Shown here: one piece after another, positions 37,193 through 47,337 of the stretch | Position numbering within the stretch: the first letter of the stretch is position 1 | Layout of the letters: every line of letters begins with the position of its first letter | From: JAOSJL01 sp963704035 | Lineage (GTDB): Bacteria > Actinomycetota > Acidimicrobiia > IMCC26256 > JAOSJL01 | Assembly (NCBI GenBank): GCA_963704035.1 | Contig: CAVPGR010000004.1 | Span: forward strand, 1-64,000 | Length of the DNA stretch: 64,000 nt | Reading direction: 5' to 3' | The notes under the pieces: generated by a model | Database searches by the model: none | Told to the model about the DNA's origin: nothing | The model's input: the letters and a program-made list of their open reading frames with translations, nothing else | Translations under genes and position numbers: made by a program

Positions 37193-37247
37193 GTGAAGCA
37201 GCCCGATGTGAAGCAGCCCGATGTGAAGCAGCCCGACGTGGAGTCGC
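37193..37247. repeat. 15-base tandem repeat between recG and rsmD
   Basis: Three close copies of GTGAAGCAGCCCGAT start at 37193, 37208 and 37223, with a fourth degenerate copy (GTGGAGTCGCCCGCC) at 37238. The unit length is a multiple of three, so the frame stays open in both directions. It sits in the space between recG's stop and rsmD's start. Confidence 0.85.
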
Positions 37248-37258
37248 CCGCCGTGGCA

Positions 37259-39400
37259 TCACGACTTGAACAGGAAATCGACGGCGTCGCCCAACAGGTC
37301 GGTGACCTCCTCGCGCAACGCGCGGTTCTCGGTGAGCCCCGGGTCGGCGTCGAGGATCTCCTCGGCCACACGCCTCGCCTCGATCACCACGTCCGTGTCG
37401 CGGGGAAGTCGTCCCAGCTTCAGGTCGGTGAATCCGGCCTGCCTCTCACCGAAGACCTCGCCGGCTCCGCGGATCTCGAGGTCGCTGCTCGGCCAGCAGG
37501 AAGCCGTCGGTCGAGGCCGCCATCGCCTCCATCCGCTGCTCGGCCTCCGGGGTCGGCGGATCGGTGATCAGATAGCACCACGACGTTCCACCCCCACGCC
37601 CGACCCGTCCACGGAGCTGGTGCAGTTGGGACAGCCCGAAACGGTCGGCGTCCTCGATCACCATGACCGTGGCGTTCGGCACGTCGATACCCACCTCGAC
37701 CACCGTCGTGGCGACGAGTACGTCGAGGTGACCGTCGCGGAACTCGCGCATCACCGATTCCTTGTCGTTCGAGCGCAGCTGCCCGTGCAGCAGTCCGATC
37801 CGAAGACCGGCGAGCTCGTCGACCCCGAGTCGCTCGAACTCCTCGGTCGCTGCCTTCGCCTGCACCTTGTCGGAGCCGTCGACGAGAGGGCAGACCACGA
37901 AACCCTGCCGTCCGGCCTCCACTTCGCCGCGCAGCGTCTGATACGCCTCGGCCCGACCGAGGGGCGATGCGTCGACCACCGTCGTCGTGATGGGGTCACG
38001 CCCGGCCGGCAGTTCGCGCAGCTCGGTGAGGTCGAGATCGCCGTACACGAGCATCGCCGCCGTCCGCGGAATGGGCGTCGCTGTCATCACGAGCACGTCG
38101 GGCTCTTCACCCTTCCCACGAAGCACCGCTCGCTGTTCGACACCGAAGCGGTGCTGCTCATCGATCACGACCAGGCCCAACCGCGAGAACTCGGCTCCCT
38201 CCTCCAACAGCGCGTGGGTCCCCACGACGAGGTCCACGTCGCCCCGGGTCAGGTCGTCGCGGAGCCTTCTCCGCTCCGCCGCCGGCGTCCGGCCGGTCAG
38301 GAGAACAACTCGGACGGGCCGCTCACCGGTCAACGTGCCCGTGGCCGGCACCGACAAGCCGGCCAGCATCTCCCGGATCGACAGATGGTGCTGCTCGGCG
38401 AGCACCTCGGTGGGCGCCATGAGCGCCGCCTGCGATCCCCCTTCGATCGCCCGCAACGCCGCGGCAACCGCCACGACGGTCTTGCCCGAGCCCACGTCAC
38501 CCTGGAGGAGTCGGTGCATCGGAGCGTGCGCAGCCATGTCGGACGCGATCTGCTCGAGGGCACGATCCTGTCCGTCGGTGAGATCGAACGGCAGCGAGCG
38601 CACGAACTCCGATTCGAGGGAACCGCCGACGTCGTGCGCGATGCCGCGCTGGTCCGCAGCGAGAGCCCGCTTGCGGGCGACGAGACCCACCTGCATCCGG
38701 AGGAACTCGTCGAACACGAGCCTCCGCCGCGGCACCGCGGTGGTCACCGACCGTCTCGGGACGATGAATGCCTTCGTACGCGCGGTTCCTGTCGACGAGC
38801 CCGAGACGTTCCCGGAGCCCGGACGACAGGGGATCCGAAAATCCGCGGGGCTGCGCCCGCCGCAGAACCTCGCCGACCAGCTTGTACAGGAGCGCGGACG
38901 TGACCTCGGCCTTTCCCGACTGGGGATACACGGGCACGATCGTGCCGGTGCGCTCGCCGAGATTGCCCAGTACGTCGACCGCGGGATTCGTCATCTGACG
39001 ACGCCCCCGGTATTCGTCCACCTTTCCGAAGAAGGCAGCCTCCGTGCCTTCGGGAAGCTGACGGGACCGCCACGCCTGGTTGAAGAAGACCACCGTGAGA
39101 TCGGACGTTCCGTCGGTCACGACCGCCTCGACCAGTGCGCGGCCGCGCCGCGTTCGACGACTGTTGATGCGCGCGACTTCGGCGAAGACCGTGACCTCTT
39201 CGCCGAGTGCCACGTCCGAGATCAGAGCGCGCGCGGTCCGGTCGATGTAGCGACGCGGGTAGTGCTCGAGCACGTCGACCACACGTGTGATTCCCATCTC
39301 CTCGAGGCGCGGCGCGATCCGTGGACCGACACCCTTGAGCTGGGTGACCGGACGCTCGGCCAGATCGCGCAGCGTGAGGGGCGGATCGGTGGACGTGGCT
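37259..39400 (-). CDS. recG: ATP-dependent DNA helicase RecG, two frameshifts
   Basis: Rescues stalled replication forks and branch-migrates Holliday junctions. The N-terminal wedge domain includes VTQLKGVGPRIAPRLEEMGI, HYPRRYIDRT and SDLTVVFFNQAW. The helicase core shows LLQGDVGSGKTVVAVAAAL (Walker A), LVVIDEQHRFGVEQR (DEQH), VMTATPIPRT and QLHQLRGRVGRGG (motif VI). Repaired, the C-terminus ends EVTDLLGDAVDFLFKS. One-base errors lie near 38740 and 37495. Start not resolved: no good initiation codon is seen between 39400 and the ATG at 39297, so a non-ATG start near 39400 overlapping the FakA-like stop is assumed. About 713 residues. Confidence 0.92.
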
Positions 39401-41000
39401 ACTCGACCCCGAGCAGGAACGGATAGAGCGGTTGGCCGCCCTCGTGGACCTCGATCTCCAGCTCCGGATGGCGCAACGCCACCTGCTCCTCGAGAGCGCG
39501 ACGGTCGTCCGTGCTGACACCGTCACCCACCACCACCGTGACGAGCTCGGACTCAGCGTCGACGAGGCGGTCGACAACGTCGGCGGCGGTGGTGGGTGCA
39601 TCGGATGCCGTGGCGCAGATCCCGCCGGCGTCGAGCCCGATCCAGTCCCCCGCCGTCACACGCCCGACCGGCGTGTCGGCGTCACGCACGGCACTCGTGA
39701 CTTCACCGACCCGAACCCGCTCCGCGACATCGGCCATCGCCGCGGAGTTCACGTCGAGCGGAGCATCGGGGTCGTAGGCCACGAGGGCGCTCAGTCCCTC
39801 GACGACCGAACGGGTCGGGACGACCTCGACGGGTCGGTCGGCGAGCTCGGCGACCTGCGCGGCGACCGGGATGATGTTCTTGTTGTCGGGCAAGACGACG
39901 ACACCGTCGGCGCGCGTCGCATGTACGGCGTCGAGAATCTGTGCGGTCGAGGGGTTCATCGACTGGCCGCCTGCCACGATCGACTGGACGCCGAGGCTCG
40001 AGAAAAGCCGTCGGACACCCTCGCCGACGGCGATCGCCACGACACCGGTCGTGACCGCCTCGTGCTCGGCAACGCCCGCCAGCGAGGCGTCCGCCTCGCG
40101 AACCCACTGCTCCTCCGCAGCCTCTTCGAAGAGGTCGGTGACCCGCACGTCGCGGGGCCGGCCGGCCTGGATCCCCGCCTCGATGGCCGCCCCGATCTCG
40201 TTGGTGTGGACGTGGCAGTTCCACATGCCGTCGCCGCCGACCACCACGATCGAATCGCCGACCGACGCCCACGCTTCCTTCATACCCGGAATCGTGTGGT
40301 CTTCGGCCTCGAGGAGATACATCACCTCGTAGCGCAGCGACGACACGTCGTCTTCTCCGCAGAGGTGGGCCTCCACCGCGGGAGGCGCCGTCACCATCTG
40401 CGGTTCGGGGACCGCACGCCCGTCGACCACGAAGAGCATGGCGTCGATCAGGAGCGTGAAGCCGTGCCCACCTGCGTCGACGACCCCGGCCTCTTTGAGC
40501 ACCGGAAGGAGATCGGGAGTGGCCTGCACGGCGGCGCTCGCGGCCTCCGAGCATGCCTCGAGCAGCGTGGTGAGAGTGCCTCCACCGTCGTGCGACCAGG
40601 CTTCGCCCGCCTCGGCGGTCTCGCGTACAACGGTGAGGATCGTGCCTTCCACGGGTCGCATCACAGCCTGGTAGGCCGCATCAGCCGCCTCGCGCAGTCC
40701 TGTCACGACACATGCCGCGTCGGCTGCGTCGGTTTCCGAGAAGCAGTTGGCGAGCCCACGAAGAATCTGGGAGAGAATGACGCCCGAGTTCCCACGCGCT
40801 CCCATCAACGAGCCGTGCGACACCGCGGCGCAGACCTCGTCCATACCCCGCGCACCCTCGAGCTCGGAGCACACCGATTCGAGCGTCAGCGCCATGTTGG
40901 TCCCCGTGTCGCCGTCGGGAACCGGATAGACGTTGAGACGGTTGAGCTCCTCCTGGTGGGCACGCAGCGCGTCGCGGAACGTGTGCACGCAGGCGCGCAC
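39399..41000 (-). CDS. DAK-domain fatty acid kinase FakA-like protein
   Basis: 533 residues, unbroken. The N-terminal DhaL-type kinase domain shows LNVYPVPDGDTGTNMALTL (metal-binding Asp cluster) and GSLMGARGNSGVILSQILRG near 65, the ATP site. The middle has the DAK phosphatase-like and C-terminal DegV-like tandem sections (HVHTNEIGAAIEAGIQAGRP, VVLPDNKNIIPVAAQVAEL, GLDAGGICATASDAPT). The family phosphorylates fatty acids bound to FakB partners. No FakB is in this window. GTG start at 41000. Followed closely by recG, the common actinobacterial order. Confidence 0.92.
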   Translation of the reverse strand: MRACVHTFRDALRAHQEELNRLNVYPVPDGDTGTNMALTLESVCSELEGARGMDEVCAAVSHGSLMGARGNSGVILSQILRGLANCFSETDAADAACVVTGLREAADAAYQAVMRPVEGTILTVVRETAEAGEAWSHDGGGTLTTLLEACSEAASAAVQATPDLLPVLKEAGVVDAGGHGFTLLIDAMLFVVDGRAVPEPQMVTAPPAVEAHLCGEDDVSSLRYEVMYLLEAEDHTIPGMKEAWASVGDSIVVVGGDGMWNCHVHTNEIGAAIEAGIQAGRPRDVRVTDLFEEAAEEQWVREADASLAGVAEHEAVTTGVVAIAVGEGVRRLFSSLGVQSIVAGGQSMNPSTAQILDAVHATRADGVVVLPDNKNIIPVAAQVAELADRPVEVVPTRSVVEGLSALVAYDPDAPLDVNSAAMADVAERVRVGEVTSAVRDADTPVGRVTAGDWIGLDAGGICATASDAPTTAADVVDRLVDAESELVTVVVGDGVSTDDRRALEEQVALRHPELEIEVHEGGQPLYPFLLGVE

Positions 41001-41116
41001 GGCCTCGGCGTCGAGTGTCTCGAGGGTCTCAGGACGGGTGTCACGGCGGAGGACTCTACTTTCTTATTGAAATCTCGACTCCTCCGCGGTGGCGGGGCGC
41101 TGGTAGCGTGGCCGCC

Positions 41117-41305
41117 ATGGCAGCGGTCTGTGACATCTGTGGCAAGAAGCCGCGCTTCGGCAAGCAGCTGAGCCACTCCCACCGCCGGACGAGTCGGCGT
41201 TGGAACCCGAACGTCCAGAAGGTCCGTGCCGTCGTCGACGGCACGACGAAGCGTGTCCACGTCTGTACGTCGTGTCTCAAGGCCGGCAAGATCCAGAAGC
41301 CCTGA
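41117..41305 (+). CDS. rpmB: 50S ribosomal protein L28
   Basis: 62 residues: MAAVCDICGKKPRFGKQLSH with a CxxC near the N-terminus, then NVQKVRAVVDGTTKRVHVCT and SCLKAGKIQKP, with a second CxxC. The four-Cys zinc form is typical of actinobacterial L28. It is divergent from the FakA-like gene. Confidence 0.96.
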   Translation: MAAVCDICGKKPRFGKQLSHSHRRTSRRWNPNVQKVRAVVDGTTKRVHVCTSCLKAGKIQKP

Positions 41306-41319
41306 GGGCGACGCCGACC

Positions 41320-41553
41320 GTGCAGGGCGTGATCCGCAGCTTCGATCCCGGAACCGGCGAGGGGGTCGTCGTCCCCGACACGGGCGACGGCGACATCGAC
41401 GATGACGTCGTCTTGGCGCCGAACGCTCTCGAGGGATCGCTGTTCCGCTTCCTGCGTCAGGGCCAGCGGGTCGTGTTCGACCTCGACCCCGATGGGCGAG
41501 CCACCGCGCTGCGTACCGGCGCCGAGCCCGACATGGGCCTTCCCGCCACCTGA
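41320..41553 (+). CDS. Small cold-shock-like (OB-fold) protein
   Basis: 77 residues from a GTG 14 bases after the rpmB stop. QGVIRSFDPGTGEGVVVPDT resembles the first strand-loop of cold-shock proteins (xGxIKxFdpxkGxGFI), and QGQRVVFDLDPDGRATALR resembles their last strand. The aromatic RNA-binding residues of CspA are mostly absent, so nucleic-acid binding is uncertain. Directly follows rpmB, so it is probably co-transcribed. Confidence 0.62.
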   Translation: MQGVIRSFDPGTGEGVVVPDTGDGDIDDDVVLAPNALEGSLFRFLRQGQRVVFDLDPDGRATALRTGAEPDMGLPAT

Positions 41554-41629
41554 ACCGTCCCGTCACGGCACGGTCTCACTCTGCCTCCTCCTCACTCTCC
41601 TCACTCTGTCTCACTCTGCGTGATCTAGT

Positions 41630-41660
41630 CCCCATGCACTAGGCGCACTAGTGCATGGGG
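41630..41660. terminator. Perfect 13-bp inverted repeat upstream of the surface-protein array
   Basis: Arms CCCCATGCACTAG (41630-41642) and CTAGTGCATGGGG (41648-41660) pair perfectly around GCGCA. No U-tract follows on either strand. It sits in a 183-base gap between the cold-shock-like gene and the first array gene, preceded by a CTCACTCT-rich stretch (41577-41618). Either a factor-dependent terminator or an operator for the array. Confidence 0.6.
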
Positions 41661-41736
41661 ATCGTTCGGACCGGCCCCTTCACCTGACCGTCCGGACGGC
41701 CGATTCCTTCCGTGAACCGTTCACCGGAGGATCGCC

Positions 41737-43136
41737 ATGTCCAAATCAGCCCTGCTCGGGGCACCACGCCGACTCGCCGCCGTGGGTATCGCCCTCGCGC
41801 TCGACCATGACGTGGGGAATGGCAAGCAGCGCAAGTCCCGCCGACGCCGCGACCCCCGGCTACTTGGGCAGCAGCAGCCCCCTCGGGTGGAACGGCAACA
41901 CCTACGACGACCCACCTCCGGCGAGACCGGGCAGGCGCGGTGTACGTCTCGGGATACCGGAGACTCGACACCTTCGTCGACGCGGATCCCGGTCGGAGCG
42001 CATCACCGGTTTCACCGGGAACTCCAACGTCCACGTCGCTCTCGCGACCTACGACTTCGGAGGCGGCGACCAGTACGTAACGGTCTACATCTCCGACCAG
42101 TGGCTCCAGGACGCACCCGGCGGTCCCTACCCGGCCACGTGCGCCGGAGCGATCGACGCCGTTCTTCGGCGGCGAGCCGGCATGCCAGGCCTTCAAGGCC
42201 GACATCCTCACCGCCAACGGCCCGGCCGCCGATTTCACCTACACCGGCACCGGCGGGTTTCGTCGACGCGTCGGACAACCCCGACCACCGACGCCGACAC
42301 CGTCGAGCATCGACCCGGCCGTGTCTGGCCCGAACTACCAGGGCTGCCGCTTCACCGTTCGACCTATCGACGGTGCGGACTACGACGCGGACGTCTTCGG
42401 GAGGCGCCGGCGCCGGGATCCGACGTGGCTCGCCGTCAGGTGCGCGCCGCACGGCTAACGCCACCGACGAACCGATCGCTCTGCCGGTCTTCCCCGGCGT
42501 GGGCCCGGGTGGCGAGATCGCGCCCGCGCACATCGCCCTCCTCGACGCCAGGCGGTCAGCGAATCACCATGGCCATCGACGGCGGCCTGTTCGTACGCCT
42601 TCGACCCCGATGAACCCGTTCAGCGCCGACTGCCGCGGGCTTCGAGGAATTCCTCGCGATGGTCGGCCAGAGCGGGATCAACTGCGTCGCATTCCGTACC
42701 GACGTGTGGACACCGCCCGACGACCGCTGGGTGAGACCGTACACGTGCGTCACTGACTGGTACACCGGGTGGACGGACGAGAACGGAGACGCCATCGACC
42801 CCGCCGCCGAGCCGACCCACGGTGTCGACGGATTCGAGCCACCGGCGTTGACACCCATCGGAACCGACACCGGACCGGGCGTCTGCGTCGCCGCCACACC
42901 ACCCGAGCCTCCGCCCGCTCCCCCCACCACCACCCCCGGAGGTGGCGGTGGAGGTAGTGGCGGTGGCGGAACCGGCGGCACGGGCAGCACCACGGGCACT
43001 GCGGTGCCCGACCCTCCCCGCCACGGGTGCACCGACACCTGCCCTTCTGCTCGGCGCACTCGCCCTGATCGCCGCCGGCGCAACCGTCGCCCTGACGACC
43101 CGATCCCGAACACGCACGAGTCGAACCGGAGCGTGA
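41737..43136 (+). CDS. Secreted LPATG surface protein, paralogue A, heavily frameshifted
   Basis: First of four tandem paralogues. ATG 41737 opens a signal peptide that continues in another frame to SPADAATPGYLGSSSPLGWN. The first repeat contains NVHVALATYDFGGGDQYVTV and YPATCAGAIDAV, then a shifted ACQAFKAD homologue. The second repeat includes LPVFPGVGPGGEIAPAHIAL, the DPMNPFSADC homologue and INCVAFRTDVWTPP. A clean end gives GWTDENGDAIDP, TGPGVC, a Pro-rich then Gly-rich linker and VPTLPATGAPTPALLLGAL, a sorting signal with hydrophobic stretch and basic tail. At least eight breaks occur in 900 bases. Either a decaying copy or badly polished repeat sequence. Family unknown. Confidence 0.72.
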
Positions 43137-43138
43137 CC

Positions 43139-44514
43139 ATGACCAGCACATTCCAACGCCTCGCGATCGCCGCCGGAGCACTGCTCCTCGCCGGCGCAGG
43201 CATCGTGACGCTGGACACCTCACCCGCCGACGCGGCCACGCCATCGTTCTACGGCACCAACGCACCTCTCGAGTGGAACAGCACCGTCTACAACGGACCC
43301 GCCGTTCTCCGAGACCGGCACCGGCGTGCACGTACATCGGAGATAACGGCGCCGACACCTGGGTCGACACGGAGCCCGGTGAGCGCATCGTCCGGTTTCA
43401 CCGGGCACCACCAACGTCCACGCAGCACTCGCCACCTACGACTTCGGAAGCGGCACACAGAACGGTGCACGATCTTCGTGTCGGACCAGGTGCTCCAGGA
43501 CGGTTCGTACCCGGCCACCTGCGCGGGCATCGACGCCGCTCTCTTCGGCGGTGCCACCGCGTGCGACGCCATCGTGCCGAACATGCTCACGTCCAACGGA
43601 GCCGCCGACCGACTACAGCGACAACGGCACCGGCGGCGCTCGTCGACGCCTCCGACAACCCCACGACCGTCAACGACGACCGGCGACATCACACCGAACA
43701 TCGTGTGGCCGAACTACCAGGGCTCCGGCCTCGCCGTTCACCTACGACGGCATGCGACTTCGACAAGGACGCCTTCGGTGGTCCCGGGACGGGATCCGGC
43801 TGGCTCCCCGCCAGGACTCCTCGCCGCACTTCGCCACCGACCAGCCGATCGCTCTGCCGGTCTTCCCCGCCGTGGGCCCGGGTGGCGAGATCGCGCCCAC
43901 TCACATCGTCCTCCTCGACGCCATGGGTCAGAAGGTGACCATGGCCATCGACGGCGGGCTTGTTCTACGCCTCGACCCCATGAACCCGTTCCCGGCCGAC
44001 TGTCCCGGCTTGGAGGACTTCCTCACGGCGGTCAGCGCCCCGGGCATCGACCTGCATCGCGTTCCGTGCCGACGTGTGGACACCCCCCGACACGCTGGGT
44101 GAGACCTACACGTGTGTCTCCGACTGGTAGACCGGCTGGACCGACGAGAACGACGCACCCATCGATCCCGCCGACTCGCCGACGGTCATCGACGGATTCG
44201 ACATCCCCGCGTTGACACCCATCGGAACCGACACCGGACCGGGCGTGTGCGTCGCCGCCACGCCACCCGAGCCCCCGCCCACTCCCCCGACCACCACCCC
44301 CGGAGGCGGAGGTAACGGCAGCGGGACCGGTGGAAGCGGAACCGGCGGCACGGACAGCACAGCCGGCACGAGCGGTGCCCCGACCCTTCCCGCCACGGGT
44401 GCCACCACACCGGCACTACTGCTCGGCGCACTGGCGCTGATGACCGCAGGTGCAGGCGTCACGCTGATGGCGCGCCGACGCACACGAACCGCATGTGCAG
44501 CGACAGGAGACTGA
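43139..44514 (+). CDS. Secreted LPATG surface protein, paralogue B, frameshifts plus an in-frame stop
   Basis: Starts at ATG 43139 two bases after paralogue A (a GTG at 43133 is also possible). Signal peptide MTSTFQRLAIAAGALLLAGA, mature start near AATPSFYGTNAPLEWNSTVY. The first repeat has YPATCAGIDAALFGGATACD. The second has LPVFPAVGPGGEIAPTHIVL, LDAMGQKVTMAIDGG, then DPMNPFPADCPGLEDFL. The Tyr codon expected in DWYxGWTDEN is TAG here (44128-44130). After it, TGPGVC, the Pro/Gly linker and TLPATGATTPALLLGALAL with a basic end remain readable. Several frame breaks lie between 43300 and 44075. Confidence 0.72.
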
Positions 44515-44515
44515 C

Positions 44516-45878
44516 GTGACGACCGCCCTCCGACGCCTCGCGGCCCCAGCCGCCGCGCTCGCTCTCGCACTCGTGGGCGTCGTCGCCTTGACAGCCACCC
44601 CCGCCGACGCCGCGACGCCGGGCTACATGGGGTCCAACGCGCCGCTCGAGTGGAACGGCACGACCTTCGACAACCCACCCCCCGGGGAATCCGGTAGCGG
44701 CGCTGTCTACCTGTCCGGCAACGACGACATGACGTGGGTCGACGCACCGTCGTACGAGAGCCTGGTCGGCATCGCCGGCACCGCCAACCTCCACGTCGTC
44801 CTGGCCAGCTACGACTTCGGCAGTGGACTCCAGAACATCACCATCTACGTGTCCGACCTGTTCTTCCAGAACGAGGGTCCCGTACGCGGCGACCTGCGCC
44901 GGAGCCGACGACGCCCTCTTCGACGGCGACCCGGCCTGCCAGGCGTTCAAGGCCGACATCCTCACGGCCAACGGCGCCGGCAACGACTTCACCTTCACCG
45001 GACTCGGCGGATTCGTCGACTCCACCGACAACCCCACCACCGACCCGTCCATCCCCGGCGCCTTCCCGCCCGACGTCGCCTGGCCGCTCTACCAGGGAAC
45101 AGCGTCGCCGCTTTCGCTTGACGGCACCGACTACACAGCCAGCACAGACGGAACACCCGGGACAGGCAGCACCTGGGCCGGCGGCGGTAGCCCAGGGCTC
45201 TTCGTCACCAGCGGCGACGACCGACTCCCCAGGTTCCCGAACGATGGCGGTGGCACCATCTATCCCACGCACGCCGTGCTCGCGAACCGAGGCGGCCAGC
45301 TGGCGACCGCCTACCTCGACGGCGCGTTGCTCGCGCTTCTCGACCCGATGAACCCCTTCCCCGCTACATGTCCGGGCCTCGACGCGTTTCTTGCGGCGGT
45401 CAATCAACCCAGCAGCGGTTGCGTGGCGTTCCGCGCCGACATGTGGGCGCCACCCGACACGCTCGGCGAGCAGTTCACGTGCGCCACGAACTGGTTCGAC
45501 GACTGGACCGACGAGAACGGCGACCCACTCGGCGCGAGCCCGATCGTCGTCGACGGCTTCCTCACCCCGGCGCTCACCCCGGTCGGCGTCGACACCGGAC
45601 CCGGTGTCTGCCCCGCCTACGTACCGCCCGACCCGCCCGTCCCACCCACGCCCCCGACCACGACCCCCGGAGGTGGAGGTGGAGGTGGAGGTAGCGGCGG
45701 CGGCACCGGTAGCGATGCGGGAACGAACCCGTCGGGTTCGGTCCCGACCCTTCCCGCCACGGGTGCCGGCACACCTGCCCTCGCTCTCACCGCCCTGGCC
45801 CTCCTCGGCGCGGGAACAGCGTTCACACTGACCACGCGCCGTCGAACGCAGACGGCCGGCCCCCGCACCGGAGACTGA
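44516..45878 (+). CDS. Secreted LPATG surface protein, paralogue C (best preserved with D)
   Basis: GTG 44516 lies one base after paralogue B. About 454 residues with one break near 44880. Signal peptide LAAPAAALALALVGVVALTA, mature start AATPGYMGSNAPLEWNGTTF. Repeat 1: LHVVLASYDFGSGLQNITIY, YAATCAGADDALF, ACQAFKADILTANGAG. Repeat 2: SPLSLDGTDYTAS, THAVLANRGGQLATAYLD, DPMNPFPATCPGLDAFLAAV, GCVAFRADMWAPPDTLG. A C-terminal region with NWFDDWTDENGD, TGPGVC, Pro- and Gly-rich linker, SVPTLPATGAGTPALALTAL and RRRTQT follows. This is the reference copy for the family. Probably anchored to cell wall by a sortase; none is in the window. Confidence 0.85.
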
Positions 45879-45879
45879 C

Positions 45880-47297
45880 ATGCCACGCGCTCTCGACCTC
45901 ATAGCTCGACGCATCGGAGCCGTCGTCATCGCCCTCGCGGTCGCGCTCGCGGGAGCGATCGTGCTGTCCACGTCACCCGCGGCGGCCGCGGGCGTCTACG
46001 AGGGATCGCGCTCGCCTCTCTCGTACGGTGGAACCGACTACGTCGACACGGGCGCCGGCGACGGCGTTCTCTACTACGACGGCACCAACGACGCGACCGT
46101 CGTCGTCGACAACGACTTCGAGGAGCTCGACATCGTCGACGGCACCGAGGACGTCCACGTCGCTCTCGTGAGCACCGGCGGGATGAACATGACGCTCTAT
46201 CTCACCGCGGCGACCTTCGACGACGCGCCCGGCGGCCCGTTCACCCCCAACTGCGCCAACGTCGACGCTCTGTACTTCAGTGGCGGTCCGGCGTGCGTCG
46301 CCTTCAAGACGTCGGTCCAGCAGGAATCGGGAACCGGCGACGACTACTGGTTTCAGGGCCTTTCCGGCTTCGTCGACGCCTCCGACAACCCCCTCGGCGG
46401 CGACCCGACGGTGACGTCGGGCTTCGTGGATCCCCCCGAGATCCGCTACGCCGTCAGCACCCTCTACGACGGCTCGGCCTCGCCGTTCGTGTTCAAGGGC
46501 GCCGACTACAACACCAACCCGGACGCGCCGCCCTCGGAAACGGGCGCCGTATGGCTCGCGACGGACAGCAACGACGGCCCGGCCTGGATCCTGAGCGGCC
46601 ACGCCCCGATCCCCGGCCTCCCGAGCATGGATACCGGCGGAATCACACCCGTCCACACCGTCCTGGTCGACATCTACGGGCAGAAGGCGACGCTCTACAT
46701 CGAGGACTCGTTCCTCGGCATCCTCGACCCGATGAACCCGTTCAGCGCCGACTGCCCCGGCTTCGACGCCCTCTACGAGACGCTCACCGGCCCCGACCCG
46801 TCGCCGCTCACGTGCGACGCGTTCCGGGCCGACATGTGGGCACCACCCGACACGCTCGGGTGAGACCTACACCTGCGCCGCCGACTGGTACGTCGGCTGG
46901 ACCGACGACAACGGCGACGCGCTCGACCGGGCAGGCTCCCCGACCATCATCGAGGGATACGAGCTCCCCGCACTCACGCTCACCGGAGAAACCACCGGTC
47001 CCGGTGTCTGCCAGGCCGCTCCACCACCCGACCCACCCGGACCCGCCGACGCCTCCGGGCCCTGACAACCCCGGCACGCCCACCGACCCCGGCGGTAGCG
47101 GAGCCGGAACGGGCAACGGCGCGACTCCCGCCGGAACAACTCCCGTCGGGACGACCGGCACCGTCCCGACGTTGCCGGCCACGGGTGCCACGACACCCGC
47201 CCTCCTGCTCGCCGCGGCATTGCTTCTCGTCGGAGGAACGGTGACGACGCGTGTCGCCCGCTCACGTCGTGTCGGTTCGGCAACTCACACTCGCTGA
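45880..47297 (+). CDS. Secreted LPATG surface protein, paralogue D (diverged)
   Basis: ATG 45880 is one base after paralogue C. The first 327 residues are unbroken: signal peptide RRIGAVVIALAVALAGAIVL, then GVYEGSRSPLSYGGTDYVDT, VHVALVSTGGMNMTLYLTAA, FTPNCANVDALYFSGGPACV, VFKGADYNTNPDAPPS, VHTVLVDIYGQKATLYIED, DPMNPFSADCPGFDALY and TCDAFRADMWAPPDTLG. An extra G near 46860 and another break near 47040 precede WYVGWTDDNGDALD, TGPGVC, linker and VPTLPATGATTPALLLAAAL. It shares the two-repeat plan but is the most diverged, so it is probably the oldest branch of the array. Confidence 0.83.
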
Positions 47298-47337
47298 CGA
47301 CACGCGGTCGCGTCCGAAACCGCACGAAAACGCCTGA

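Noticed and set aside
37193..37247. CRISPR or iteron array
   Set aside because: Units are directly adjacent with no spacers, and too few for an origin.
38000..39426. Large plus-strand ORFs opposite recG and the FakA-like gene
   Set aside because: They are antisense shadows of high-GC coding sequence.
42750..43388. Minus-strand ORFs across the surface-protein array
   Set aside because: Arg-rich antisense frames of the Pro/Gly linkers and repeats; the plus strand carries signal peptides and LPATG signals.
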